From the NCBI GenBank assembly GCA_028279345.1, contig JANQNY010000083.1, forward strand, positions 1 through 53,034: 53,034 bases of DNA, given 5' to 3'. The notes under the pieces are model-generated. The model was not told the DNA's origin and searched no databases. It was given only the letters and a program-made list of their open reading frames with translations. This document shows positions 36,468-46,603 of this stretch, one piece after another. Each line of letters opens with the position of its first letter. The first letter of the stretch is position 1. Both the position numbers and the translations under genes were made by a program. This DNA comes from Geminicoccaceae bacterium. Its GTDB lineage: Bacteria; Pseudomonadota; Alphaproteobacteria; Geminicoccales; Geminicoccaceae.

Positions 36468-37879
36468 CGCTCGCCTCGTCGATAGCGCTCCATGAACGTG
36501 CCGCCCGGCTCAGGCGTCGGAAAGTCCCGGCTCTTCGTCCAGGCGCCGTCGAGCGGCAGCCGCTTGATCATGGGCTTGCCACGCGCCCAGACGCGCAACG
36601 CGCGCGCGCTGATACGGCTGGCGAGGCGATAGAGTGCGGGCCGGCGAACGACTTGACCCCACAGGCCCAGGCCCCAGCGGGTCGGACGGTCGGTGAGTTG
36701 CTGCTGCCAGATGCGCTCGCGCAGCGTGCGGATCAGGTCGGTGAGCGGGATCTTCACCGGGCAGACGTCGACGCAGCGGCCATTGAGCGTGCAAGCGTGC
36801 GGCAGGTCCTTGGCCTTGGCGAGGCTCGCCGCCATCGGTGTCAGAACCGAGCCCATCGGCCCCTGATAGATGCCGCCATAGGCGTGCCCGCCGATCTGGC
36901 CGTAGACCGGGCAGTGGTTGATGCACGCAGCGCAACGGATGCACTTGAGGATCGGCGCCAGCTCGTCGGCGAGGAGTTCGGTGCGCCCCGCATCCACCAG
37001 CACGATGTGCATCTCCTCCGGCCCGTCGCGATCGCCCGGACGCCTGGGGCCGGTCAGGAAGGTCGTGTACTGGGTGATCTCCATCCCGAGCGCCGAGCGC
37101 GCGAGGACCCGCAAGAGGACCGCCGCATGGTCCATCGACGGCACCAGCTTCTCGATGCCGGCCGTCACGATGTGCACCCGCGGCAGTTCCATCGTCAGCT
37201 CGGCATTGCCCTCGTTGGTCACCGTGCAGACGCTGCCCGTGTCGGCGATGAGGAAGTTGGCACCGGAGATGCCGACATCGGCCTTGAAATACTTCTCGCG
37301 CAGGGCCAGTCGCGCGCTTTGGACCAGCTCCGCCACCTCCTCGATCCGCCGACCGTGGCCGTGCGCCTCGCGAAACAGCTCGCTCACTTCCTCGCGGGTC
37401 TTGTGCAGTGCCGGGATGACGATGTGCGACGGTCGATCCCCGGCGAGCTGGTTGATGTGCTCGGCGAGGTCCGTCTCGACCCGCTCGAGCCCCGCACCGT
37501 CCAACGCTTCCGGGAGGCCGATCTCCTCGCCGAGCATCGACTTGACGCGGGTCACCGTCTGCGCCCGTGCCGCCTTGCAGAGATCCACGACGATGGCGCA
37601 AGCTTCGTCGGCCGTGCGCGCCCAGTGGACCTTGCAGCCGGCGGCCGTGGCGGCAGTCTCGAAGCGCTCCAGGTAGTGGTCGAGGTGGCGGAGCACGTGG
37701 TCCTTGATGCGGCTTGCCGCATCGCGGGTGCTCTCGAATTCCTCGAACTCGGCGTAGGCCCGCGCCCGCCGCGCCTGCAGGAGGGTCGTCGTGCGATCGA
37801 GCGCGCGCTGCAGGTTGGGCTCGCCGAGCGCCTGGTGCGCCTGCTCCTTGAAGTGGTCGCTCGTGTAGGTGATCGTCAT
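36464..37879 (-). CDS. lutB: Lactate utilization iron-sulfur protein LutB (YkgF)
   Basis: A 471-residue LutB. The N-terminal LUD domain (about 65-300) has KYFKADVGISGANFLIADTG and VCTVTNEGNAELTMELPRVH. The C-terminal ferredoxin part has a full 4Fe-4S motif, C313/C316/C319/C323 (CIRCAACINHCPVYG), and a second set at C363/C369/C373 (CTLNGRCVDVCP) with CX5CX3C spacing. It transfers electrons from lactate to the chain with LutA and LutC. The ATG at 37879 overlaps the lutA stop; open frame further upstream is not used. Confidence 0.95.
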   Translation of the reverse strand: MTITYTSDHFKEQAHQALGEPNLQRALDRTTTLLQARRARAYAEFEEFESTRDAASRIKDHVLRHLDHYLERFETAATAAGCKVHWARTADEACAIVVDLCKAARAQTVTRVKSMLGEEIGLPEALDGAGLERVETDLAEHINQLAGDRPSHIVIPALHKTREEVSELFREAHGHGRRIEEVAELVQSARLALREKYFKADVGISGANFLIADTGSVCTVTNEGNAELTMELPRVHIVTAGIEKLVPSMDHAAVLLRVLARSALGMEITQYTTFLTGPRRPGDRDGPEEMHIVLVDAGRTELLADELAPILKCIRCAACINHCPVYGQIGGHAYGGIYQGPMGSVLTPMAASLAKAKDLPHACTLNGRCVDVCPVKIPLTDLIRTLRERIWQQQLTDRPTRWGLGLWGQVVRRPALYRLASRISARALRVWARGKPMIKRLPLDGAWTKSRDFPTPEPGGTFMERYRRGER

Positions 37880-38646
37880 GATCCGCTCGCCTCGGCAGGC
37901 CGGGTGTCCGTGCTGCCTGCGAGCAGCTCCGCGAGATGGAGGACCTCCATGTCGGCGCCGCGTCGATGGAGCCGGCCCTGGATATTGAAGAGGCAGCCCA
38001 GATCGCCGCCGATCAGGGTCTTGGCGCCGGTCGCGAGGATATCGTCGACCTTCTCGTCGGCGATGGCGGTCGAGATGTCGGCATATTTGACACAGAAGGT
38101 GCCGCCGAACCCGCAGCAGGCCTCTGGGTGCGCGAGTGGCATGTAGCTCAGCCCCGAAAGCGCCGTGATGAGCCGCTCCGGCTGCGTTCGCACGCCGAGC
38201 TCGCGCAGGGCCGAGCAACCGTGATGGTAGGTGACCCGGCCCGCATAGCGTCCTTCGGGCGTGAAGTCGGCAACGTCCGCGAGGAAGCTGGACAGCTCAT
38301 AGCACCGCTCGGCGAGCGCGGCGTGGCGTTCGAGCCATGCGGGATCGTCGGCGAAAAGGTGGGGCAGATGGGTCTTGAGCATGCCCATGCAGGAGCCGGA
38401 GGGTGCCACGACATATGCATAGGGCTCGAACGCCTCGACGAAACGTTCGGCGAGCGCACGTGCGGTTGCCGTGTCGCCGGAGTTGAAGGCGGGCTGACCG
38501 CAGCAGGTCTGCGCGTCGGGGACGTGCACGCGAAAGCCGCAGGCCTCGATCAGTCGGGCCGCGGCGAAGGCAGTGCTGGGTCGGATCGCATCGGCGAGGC
38601 AGGTGACGAAAAGCGCGACTTCGCTCTTCGCAGGACGATCGTTCAA
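37876..38646 (-). CDS. lutA: Lactate utilization protein LutA (YkgE)
   Basis: A 256-residue LutA/YkgE with the two CCG domains that bind an unusual iron-sulfur cluster or heterodisulfide-type centre: CCGQPAFNSG (C48, C49) and CCGFGGTFCVKY (C177, C178). The start is read as TTG 38646, with GGGAGGGAGG upstream (GGGAGG, spacing about 6-9); this places VALFVTCLAD near the N-terminus as in homologues. ATG or other in-frame starts out to 38742 would add a non-homologous 32-residue tail. It is first in lutABC. No lactate permease or LutR-like regulator lies adjacent. Confidence 0.94.
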   Translation of the reverse strand: MNDRPAKSEVALFVTCLADAIRPSTAFAAARLIEACGFRVHVPDAQTCCGQPAFNSGDTATARALAERFVEAFEPYAYVVAPSGSCMGMLKTHLPHLFADDPAWLERHAALAERCYELSSFLADVADFTPEGRYAGRVTYHHGCSALRELGVRTQPERLITALSGLSYMPLAHPEACCGFGGTFCVKYADISTAIADEKVDDILATGAKTLIGGDLGCLFNIQGRLHRRGADMEVLHLAELLAGSTDTRPAEASGS

Positions 38647-38786
38647 CGCCTCCCTCCCGAAATGCAGGCGCTTCAACCTAGGACGCTGGGTACAGCGCGT
38701 CGATGCTCCCAACGGCCCTGCCTTGCGGAGCGTGCCGGGCATGGGTTAGTGCAGCGGTCAATGCTCACGGTCGGGTGGCACGACCC

Positions 38787-39995
38787 GTGTCTCGTCGTCT
38801 GCTGATCTACAGTCACGACAGTTTCGGGCTCGGTCATCTGCGCCGTTGCCGCGCCATCGCGCACCATCTCGTCGACCATTTCTCCGACTTGTCGGTGCTG
38901 ATCCTCTCGGGCTCGCCGATCGTCGGCAGTTTCGACTACAAGGCGCGGGTCGACTTCGTGCGGGTGCCGGGCGTGATCAAGCTGCGCAACGGCGAGTACA
39001 CCTCGCTCCATCTGCACATCGACACCGAGCACACGCTCGCCATTCGCAGCTCGATCATCCAGCACACGGCCCAGGTCTTCGCGCCGCATGTCTGCCTGAT
39101 CGACAAGGAGCCGCTGGGGCTCAGGGGCGAGGTCCGCGACACCCTCGCCATGCTGAAGGCGCGCGGCACGCGCCTGGTTCTCGGTCTGCGTGACGTAATG
39201 GACGACCCGGGCCAGCTCATGGAGGAGTGGGAGCGCAAGCAGGTCTACCCGGCGCTACGGGCCTTCTACGACACCATCTTCATCTACGGCCCAAAGGCGA
39301 TCTTCGATCCGTTCGCCGAGCTGCCGGGCTTCGCCGAGTTCGCGTCCAAGGTTCGCTTTACCGGCTATCTGCGTCGCTCGCTGCCCGCCTGGGGCGGTAC
39401 GCCTCGCGAGAGCGAGCTGGCGCTTCCCGACGCGCCCTACATCCTCGTCACCACGGGCGGTGGCGGCGATGGCGAGGGCCTCGTCGATGCCGTGCTCAGC
39501 GCCTATGAGGCGCGGCCGACGCTGCCGCATCCCTGCGTGGTGCTGTTCGGCCCGTTCATGCAGGCGGAGGTGCGCCAGGCTTTCCACGCCCGCGCCGAGC
39601 GCCTGGCGCAGGTGGAGTGCCACACCTTCGACGCCAATGTGGAGCAACTCTATGCCGGTGCTTCGGCCGTCGTGGCCATGGGCGGCTACAACGTCTTCTG
39701 TGAGATCCTGTCCTTCGATCGACCGTCGCTCCTGGTGCCGCGGACGGTGCCGCGCCGCGAGCAATGGTTGCGTGCCGAGCGGGCGGCAGCACTCGGCGTT
39801 GTGCGGATGCTCGAGCTGGAGGCGGCCAGCGATCCCGAGGTAATGGCGGATGCCTTGACGACGCTGCCGGCCTCGCCACCGCCGAGCGCTGCTGCGGAAC
39901 CGCTCTCGCTCGACGGCCTGGAGAGGATCGCGGACGAACTTACCCCCGACTTGAGCACCGCGCCCGGCGAGCCCCCGCTCCGGGCGTTCGGTTGA
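38787..39995 (+). CDS. COG4671-type predicted glycosyltransferase (MurG-like), copy 1
   Basis: A 402-residue GT-B-fold protein resembling the predicted glycosyltransferase group COG4671, related to MurG/GT28. The N-terminal RRLLIYSHDSFGLGHLRRCR (about 3-22) has the glycine-containing loop of GT-B enzymes. The C-terminal half has YILVTTGGGGDGEGLVDAVL (about 215-235) and the nucleotide-sugar site AGASAVVAMGGYNVFCEILS (about 290-310). The start is read as GTG 38787 with GGGTGG upstream; V25 (38775) is an alternative. First gene of a nine-gene cotranscribed-looking run; the next starts eight bases on. Donor and acceptor unknown. Confidence 0.85.
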   Translation: MSRRLLIYSHDSFGLGHLRRCRAIAHHLVDHFSDLSVLILSGSPIVGSFDYKARVDFVRVPGVIKLRNGEYTSLHLHIDTEHTLAIRSSIIQHTAQVFAPHVCLIDKEPLGLRGEVRDTLAMLKARGTRLVLGLRDVMDDPGQLMEEWERKQVYPALRAFYDTIFIYGPKAIFDPFAELPGFAEFASKVRFTGYLRRSLPAWGGTPRESELALPDAPYILVTTGGGGDGEGLVDAVLSAYEARPTLPHPCVVLFGPFMQAEVRQAFHARAERLAQVECHTFDANVEQLYAGASAVVAMGGYNVFCEILSFDRPSLLVPRTVPRREQWLRAERAAALGVVRMLELEAASDPEVMADALTTLPASPPPSAAAEPLSLDGLERIADELTPDLSTAPGEPPLRAFG

Positions 39996-40003
39996 GGCAA
40001 CGC

Positions 40004-41221
40004 GTGCGCGTCATCGTCGTCCTCAAGGGCTATCCGCGGCTTTCCGAGACCTTCATCGCTCAGGAGCTGGAGGCGCTGGAGGCGCGGGGCTTCGATCTCG
40101 TCCTCGTCTCCTTGCGGCACCCGACCGACGCGGCCCGCCATCCCGTGCACGAGCGTATTCGAGCACCGGTCCACTACCTGCCGGAGTACCTGCACGACGA
40201 GCCGCGACGCGTCTTGCGCGTGCTGCTGAAGGCCTGCCGCCGCCCCGGTTTCCGAGCGCTCATGGCGCAGTTCTGCAAGGACTTGCGCCGTGACCCGTCG
40301 CGCAACCGCTGCCGTCGTCTGGGCCAGGCGTTCGTGCTGGTCGAGGAGATCCTCAAACCCGGTGACCAGCTCTACGCTCACTTCCTCCATACGCCCGCCT
40401 CGGTCGCCCGCTACGCGGCGCGCTTCTGCGACCTGCCCTTGGCCTATTCGGCGCATGCCAAGGACATCTGGACGCTCCCGGCCTGGGAGAAGCAGGAGAA
40501 GCTCCAGGACGCGCGCTTTGCCGTCACCTGCACCCGGCTGGGCGCCGAGCATCTGAACGCGCTTCTGCCCGGCGATCCCAAGGTGGAGCTGATCTACCAC
40601 GGCCTTGATATCGCCCGGTTGCCGTCGCCGCCGCAACGGAGCCAGGAGCAACGGGTTGTTGAGTTGCTCACGGTGGCGCGTGCCGTGCCGAAAAAGGGCC
40701 TCGATACGATCCTTGCGGCGTTGGCACTGCTGCCAGAGCAGCCACGCTGGCGGTTCGCGCACATCGGCGGTGGTGACACGGCTCCGCTCGCAGCCCTCGC
40801 AAAGAACCTCGGCGTCGACGAGCGTGTGACATTCCGGGGTCCCCTTCCTGCGCCCGCTGTCTTCGCCGCCTATGCGCAGGCCGACCTCTTCGTTTTGGCG
40901 AGCCGGACGGCGGCGGACGGTGACCGCGACGGCCTGCCGAACGTGCTGATGGAGGCGATGAGCCAGGAGTTGCCGGTCGTCGCCACCCGCGCAGGTGCCA
41001 TCGAGGAGCTGGTCGACGACGGCAGGAACGGCCTGCTGGTGGCCCCAGACGACCCGCCGGCCCTGGCCGCAGCGCTCGCTCGGCTGATGGCGGACCCGGC
41101 GCTCTGCCGCCACCTCGGCACTGCCGGCCGGCGCCGCGTCGCCCGCGACTTTGCACTCGATCGCGGGATTGATCGGCTCGCCGCCTTGCTCGGCGGTGAT
41201 GCCTTGGTCCGCGCCGCCTGA
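40004..41221 (+). CDS. GT4-type glycosyltransferase, copy 1
   Basis: A 405-residue GT4-like enzyme. The N-terminus VRVIVVLKGYPRLSETFIAQ is a colanic-acid/lipid-sugar transferase signature, followed by YSAHAKDIWTLPAWEKQEKL. The C-terminal GT4 domain has ELLTVARAVPKKGLDTILAA, RFAHIGGGDTAPLAALAKNL, then the EX7E-like RDGLPNVLMEAMSQELPVVA (about 310-330). I start at GTG 40004 with GAGG before it; a TTG at 39992 overlapping the previous stop is the alternative. The next gene overlaps its stop by one base. Confidence 0.88.
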   Translation: MRVIVVLKGYPRLSETFIAQELEALEARGFDLVLVSLRHPTDAARHPVHERIRAPVHYLPEYLHDEPRRVLRVLLKACRRPGFRALMAQFCKDLRRDPSRNRCRRLGQAFVLVEEILKPGDQLYAHFLHTPASVARYAARFCDLPLAYSAHAKDIWTLPAWEKQEKLQDARFAVTCTRLGAEHLNALLPGDPKVELIYHGLDIARLPSPPQRSQEQRVVELLTVARAVPKKGLDTILAALALLPEQPRWRFAHIGGGDTAPLAALAKNLGVDERVTFRGPLPAPAVFAAYAQADLFVLASRTAADGDRDGLPNVLMEAMSQELPVVATRAGAIEELVDDGRNGLLVAPDDPPALAAALARLMADPALCRHLGTAGRRRVARDFALDRGIDRLAALLGGDALVRAA

Positions 41222-42327
41222 TGTTCACCGCCATGTACGCACCGATGAAGGCGCCCAGCCACCCGGTGCCCTCCGGCGAGCGGCAGATGGCGCGGCTCTT
41301 CATGCAAGCGTTGGCGGGTGCCGGCGCTGGACCGACCGTGATCTGCGGACTCCGCACCTACGACCGCGGCGATGAACGGCGTCAGCGGCGGCTCGATGCG
41401 CTGGCGGCCCGCGCTGCGCCACTGCTCGCGCGCCGTCTGGCGCAGCGTCCGCCCCATGCGTGGTTCACCTATCATTGCTACCACAAGGCACCCGACGGCT
41501 TGGGACCGCGCACGGCCGGGCTGCTCGACCTGCCCTACGTGATCGCCGAGGCGTCGATCGCGCCGGCGCGCGCCAACGGCCCTTGGTCCGAAGGCTATCG
41601 GCAGTCGGTCGGCGCGATCGCCGCCGCCGACGTGGTCATCGCCTTGACGGAGAAGGACGCGCACGGGCTTGCGAGCGTCGTGCGTCCGCCTGCAAGGCTG
41701 GTCCGTCTCGCGCCCTTTACCGACGTCGAGCCGCGGCCGCCGGTGGCGGAGATCGCGGCCGAACCAAGGCTCGTCGTGGTCGCCATGATGCGCGAAGGGG
41801 CGAAAGAGCGCTCCTATTTGCTGCTGGCCGAGGCGTTGGCGGGTTTGCTCGATCGGCCCTGGCGCCTCGACGTGATCGGCGACGGACCTCGTCGCTCGGC
41901 GGTGGAGGCAGCGCTCTGCCGCGCGTTGGGTGAGCGCGTATGCTTCCATGGCAGGATCGACGATGCCTCCACGCGGAATGCGCTGGTCGCGGGCGCGCGC
42001 GCCTTCGTCTGGCCCGCGGTCGACGAGGCTTACGGGCTGGCGCTCCTCGAGGCGCAGGCGCTGGGCGTTCCAGTGGTCGCCGGCGACGGCCACGGCGTGC
42101 CGGACATTATCGCCGATGGGCGCACCGGCCGACTGGCGCCAGTGGGCGATGTCCTGGCGTTTCGCGCCCACGTCGCGACGCTGCTCGCGGCGCCCGCTCG
42201 GGCGATGGCGCTGGGCGCGGCCGCCTCGGCCAGTGTGCGTCGTCGGCACAGTGTTGCTGCCGCCGCGACGGCGCTCCGAGACATTCTACGGCTGGCCCGC
42301 GCTGCGCACGCTGCGCGACGGCAATGA
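41221..42327 (+). CDS. GT4-type glycosyltransferase, copy 2
   Basis: A 368-residue glycosyltransferase. The N-terminus MFTAMYAPMKAPSHPVPSGER carries the SGER acceptor-loop motif seen in GT4 proteins. The C-terminal domain has VVVAMMREGAKERSYLLLAE (the KG-like turn replaced by KER), RLDVIGDGPRRSAVEAALCR, VCFHGRIDD, and the terminal VDEAYGLALLEAQALGVPVV (about 258-280, EX7E pattern E/E). It starts within the previous stop (TGATG) and ends overlapping the histidine phosphatase start (ATGA). Sugar specificity unknown. Confidence 0.88.
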   Translation: MFTAMYAPMKAPSHPVPSGERQMARLFMQALAGAGAGPTVICGLRTYDRGDERRQRRLDALAARAAPLLARRLAQRPPHAWFTYHCYHKAPDGLGPRTAGLLDLPYVIAEASIAPARANGPWSEGYRQSVGAIAAADVVIALTEKDAHGLASVVRPPARLVRLAPFTDVEPRPPVAEIAAEPRLVVVAMMREGAKERSYLLLAEALAGLLDRPWRLDVIGDGPRRSAVEAALCRALGERVCFHGRIDDASTRNALVAGARAFVWPAVDEAYGLALLEAQALGVPVVAGDGHGVPDIIADGRTGRLAPVGDVLAFRAHVATLLAAPARAMALGAAASASVRRRHSVAAAATALRDILRLARAAHAARRQ

Positions 42328-42923
42328 GCGCCGAGTTGCTCTTCCTCCGTCATGCGCCGACCGCCTGGAACGAGGAGCGCCGCATCCAGGGGCGGGCAGA
42401 TCCGCCCCTTTCGGACGCCGGCCGCGATGCCTTGAAGTATTGGCGCCTGCCGCCGGCCTTCGAAGGCGCTCCGGTGCTCACGAGCCCACTGCGGCGTGCC
42501 GTCGAGACCGCGGCGCAATTCGGCAGGGCGCGCACCGAGCTGCGGCTCGTGGAGATGGCGTGGGGCAGATGGGAGGGGCAGCGGCTTCGCGATCTGCGCG
42601 CGGCGGACCCGGAGGGCATCGCCGCGATGGAGGCGCGTGGCCTTGATTTTCGTCCCCCCGGCGGCGAGAGCCCGCGCGAGGTCGTCGACCGATTGCGATC
42701 GCTCTTAGCCGATCTCGCCGACCACGAGCGGGTGGTCCTGGTGACCCACAAGGGTGTGCTGCAGGCGCTGCTGGCACTGACCACTGGATGGGCGTTCGCG
42801 GGGCGGCCGCCGTTGAAGGTCAAGGACGCCGTCGCCTGGCGCCTCGAGGTTGCCAATGGCATCGCGGATCGCCCACCGGAGCCCCTGCCGCTCGCCGAAG
42901 GAGCGTCGGCGTGCGGGTCCTGA
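42324..42923 (+). CDS. Histidine phosphatase (phosphoglycerate-mutase-like) family protein
   Basis: A 199-residue branch-1 histidine phosphatase. The catalytic RHG-type motif is LFLRHAPTAWNEERRIQGRA (RHA, H10), a second arginine is in LTSPLRRAVETA (about 52-63), the acidic proton donor is in LVEMAWGRWEGQRLRDL, and the second catalytic His lies in VVLVTHKGVLQALLAL (about 137-152). It would remove phosphate from a small molecule or sugar. Embedded among glycosyltransferases, it more likely acts on a sugar phosphate of that pathway than on glycolysis. The start overlaps the previous stop; the next gene overlaps its end by 13 bases. Confidence 0.88.
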   Translation: MSAELLFLRHAPTAWNEERRIQGRADPPLSDAGRDALKYWRLPPAFEGAPVLTSPLRRAVETAAQFGRARTELRLVEMAWGRWEGQRLRDLRAADPEGIAAMEARGLDFRPPGGESPREVVDRLRSLLADLADHERVVLVTHKGVLQALLALTTGWAFAGRPPLKVKDAVAWRLEVANGIADRPPEPLPLAEGASACGS

Positions 42924-44044
42924 TCTGGTCGCAGCACCTGCTCGGGACGGGCCATCTGCAGCGGAGCGCCCGGATCGCGGCGGCGCTCGCCAGAGATGGC
43001 TCTGATGTCGTGCTGGCGAACGGCGGGCCCGCGCCGGCTGCCCCATCAAATGGCTACGAACGGGTCGACCTGCCGGCGATCCGCGCCGACAATGATCGTT
43101 TCGAGCAGCTCGTCGCCAGCAATGGTGCGCCCGTCGACGAGGCGCTCTGGGGCGAGCGTTCGCGATTGCTCGCCCATCTTGTTGAGCGGCCCTTGGACGC
43201 GGTCGTCGTCGAGATGTTTCCCTTCGGCCGGCGGGCCTTCGCGCGAGAGCTGGTGCCGCTCTTGGACGGTTGGCGACGGCAGGCCAAGCGTCCCCGGCTG
43301 TTCGTCTCACTGCGCGACGTGCTCGTCGAGAAACCGCGGCCGGAGCGGGCGATCGAGGTCGCAATGCGCGTTGAGCGGTGGTTCGATCGGGTGCTCGTCC
43401 ACGCGGACCCGCGTCTCGTGCAGCTCGACGATACCTTCGCGCAGGCCCGACGCGTCGCGGCTTGGCTCCGCTACACCGGCTATGTCGGGCCGGTTTCGGC
43501 TGCGACTGCCGGTGGCGAGCGGCGCCAAGGCGTCCTGGTCTCGGCCGGCGGTGGCGCGGTTGGGCGGACGCTGCTGCTCGCCGCCATTGAAGCGGCCCGC
43601 CTGCTAGCCGGCGCGCTCGGCCGCTGGACCGTCATCACCGGTAGCGGGCTCGCTGAACGAGACTGGCGCGACGTTAGTGCGCGCGCACCCGTGGATGTCG
43701 AACTCGTCCGGCATGTCGACGACCTGCCCCGACGCCTCGCGCGCACCTCGGTCTCCGTCTCGCAAGCCGGCTATAATACGGTGGTCGAAGCTATGGCAGC
43801 GCGCTGCCCGATGGTGCTGGTGCCCTTCGCCGCAGGAGCGGAGACCGAGCAGACCAGCCGAGCGTTGACGGTGAGGGCCGCGGGAGCGGCGAGCTTGCTC
43901 CACGAGGTGACGCTCGATGCGAAGGCGCTGGCTGACGCGGTGCGCGCCCGGGCCGCTCTGCCGTTCCCGCCGCTCAGCCTGGATGTAGACGGCGCGCATC
44001 GGACTGCGTGCCTCATTGCAGCAACCCTTGCCGGAAGAGCTTGA
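42911..44044 (+). CDS. COG4671-type predicted glycosyltransferase, copy 2
   Basis: A 377-residue GT-B-fold protein of the same group as the first gene of the run, but clearly diverged: VRVLIWSQHLLGTGHLQRSA (about 1-20) parallels LIYSHDSFGLGHLRRCR of copy 1. The C-terminal part has GVLVSAGGGAVGRTLLLAAI (about 200-220), and ARTSVSVSQAGYNTVVEAMA then MVLVPFAAGAETEQTSRA, the donor-binding end of MurG-like enzymes. The start is read as GTG 42911 with AAGGAG eight bases before it. Ends one base before the deacetylase start. Confidence 0.85.
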   Translation: MRVLIWSQHLLGTGHLQRSARIAAALARDGSDVVLANGGPAPAAPSNGYERVDLPAIRADNDRFEQLVASNGAPVDEALWGERSRLLAHLVERPLDAVVVEMFPFGRRAFARELVPLLDGWRRQAKRPRLFVSLRDVLVEKPRPERAIEVAMRVERWFDRVLVHADPRLVQLDDTFAQARRVAAWLRYTGYVGPVSAATAGGERRQGVLVSAGGGAVGRTLLLAAIEAARLLAGALGRWTVITGSGLAERDWRDVSARAPVDVELVRHVDDLPRRLARTSVSVSQAGYNTVVEAMAARCPMVLVPFAAGAETEQTSRALTVRAAGAASLLHEVTLDAKALADAVRARAALPFPPLSLDVDGAHRTACLIAATLAGRA

Positions 44045-44045
44045 G

Positions 44046-44719
44046 ATGCAATTCTGGTGGCGTGACGACGATACGGGCCGCGATGAACCCCGCCTCGATC
44101 GATTGCTGGCGCTCGCCGAGGCGACTGGGCGGCCATTGACGCTCGCAGTCGTTCCCGACTGGCTCGCGCCTGCCACGATCGAGCGCATTCTCGCCTGTCC
44201 GCTGGCCTCCGTGGTGCAGCACGGTGTCGCGCACGACGACCACGGGACGGGCGCGGACAGAAAGATCGAACTCGGCGGCGCGATCGAGCGGGCGCAGCTC
44301 GAGGCAGCGCTCGTGGCGGGCCGGGAGCGCCTGGAGCAGGCCTTCGGTGAGCGCTTCCTGCCTGTCATGGTGCCGCCATGGAACCGCATCGCCGATGACG
44401 TCTTGGAGCGGTTGCCGGCCCTGGGTTTCCAAGGAATCTCCTGTATCGGCGCACCACCGAGCGCGGTGCCGTTGCGCCGCGTCGATGTCCATGTCGACGC
44501 CGTGGACTGGGACGCGGGAAACGCGCCACGTCCGGCAGCAGAACTTTGTGCAGAACTCTTGGAGCGGGCTGTGGCTTTGCCTGGTGCGCCGATCGGTCTC
44601 ATGACTCACCATCAGGTCCTGGGGGAGGCTGACTGGGACGATCTCGACCATGTCTTACAACTCCGCCATGATGGCGTGGATACCAAGTGGCTGACGGCCG
44701 CGGAGTTGTTCGGGGGAAC

Positions 44720-44723
<4 letters not shown>
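44046..44723 (+). CDS. Polysaccharide deacetylase (NodB-like) family protein
   Basis: A 225-residue protein of the NodB deacetylase superfamily in a shortened, sugar-active form. Motif 1 is WWRDDDTGRDEPRL (catalytic and metal Asp near 7-9). Motif 2 is QHGVAHDDHG (metal His near 61 and 65). A late VPPWNRIADD stretch (about 116) corresponds to motif 3, and GLMTHHQVLGE (about 190) to motif 5. It is predicted to remove N-acetyl groups from a sugar substrate using one metal ion. GGAAGAG lies seven bases before the ATG. Its stop overlaps the OppDF start by four bases, tying glycan and transport genes in one operon. Confidence 0.85.
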
Positions 44724-46589
<1,866 letters not shown>

Positions 46590-46603
<14 letters not shown>

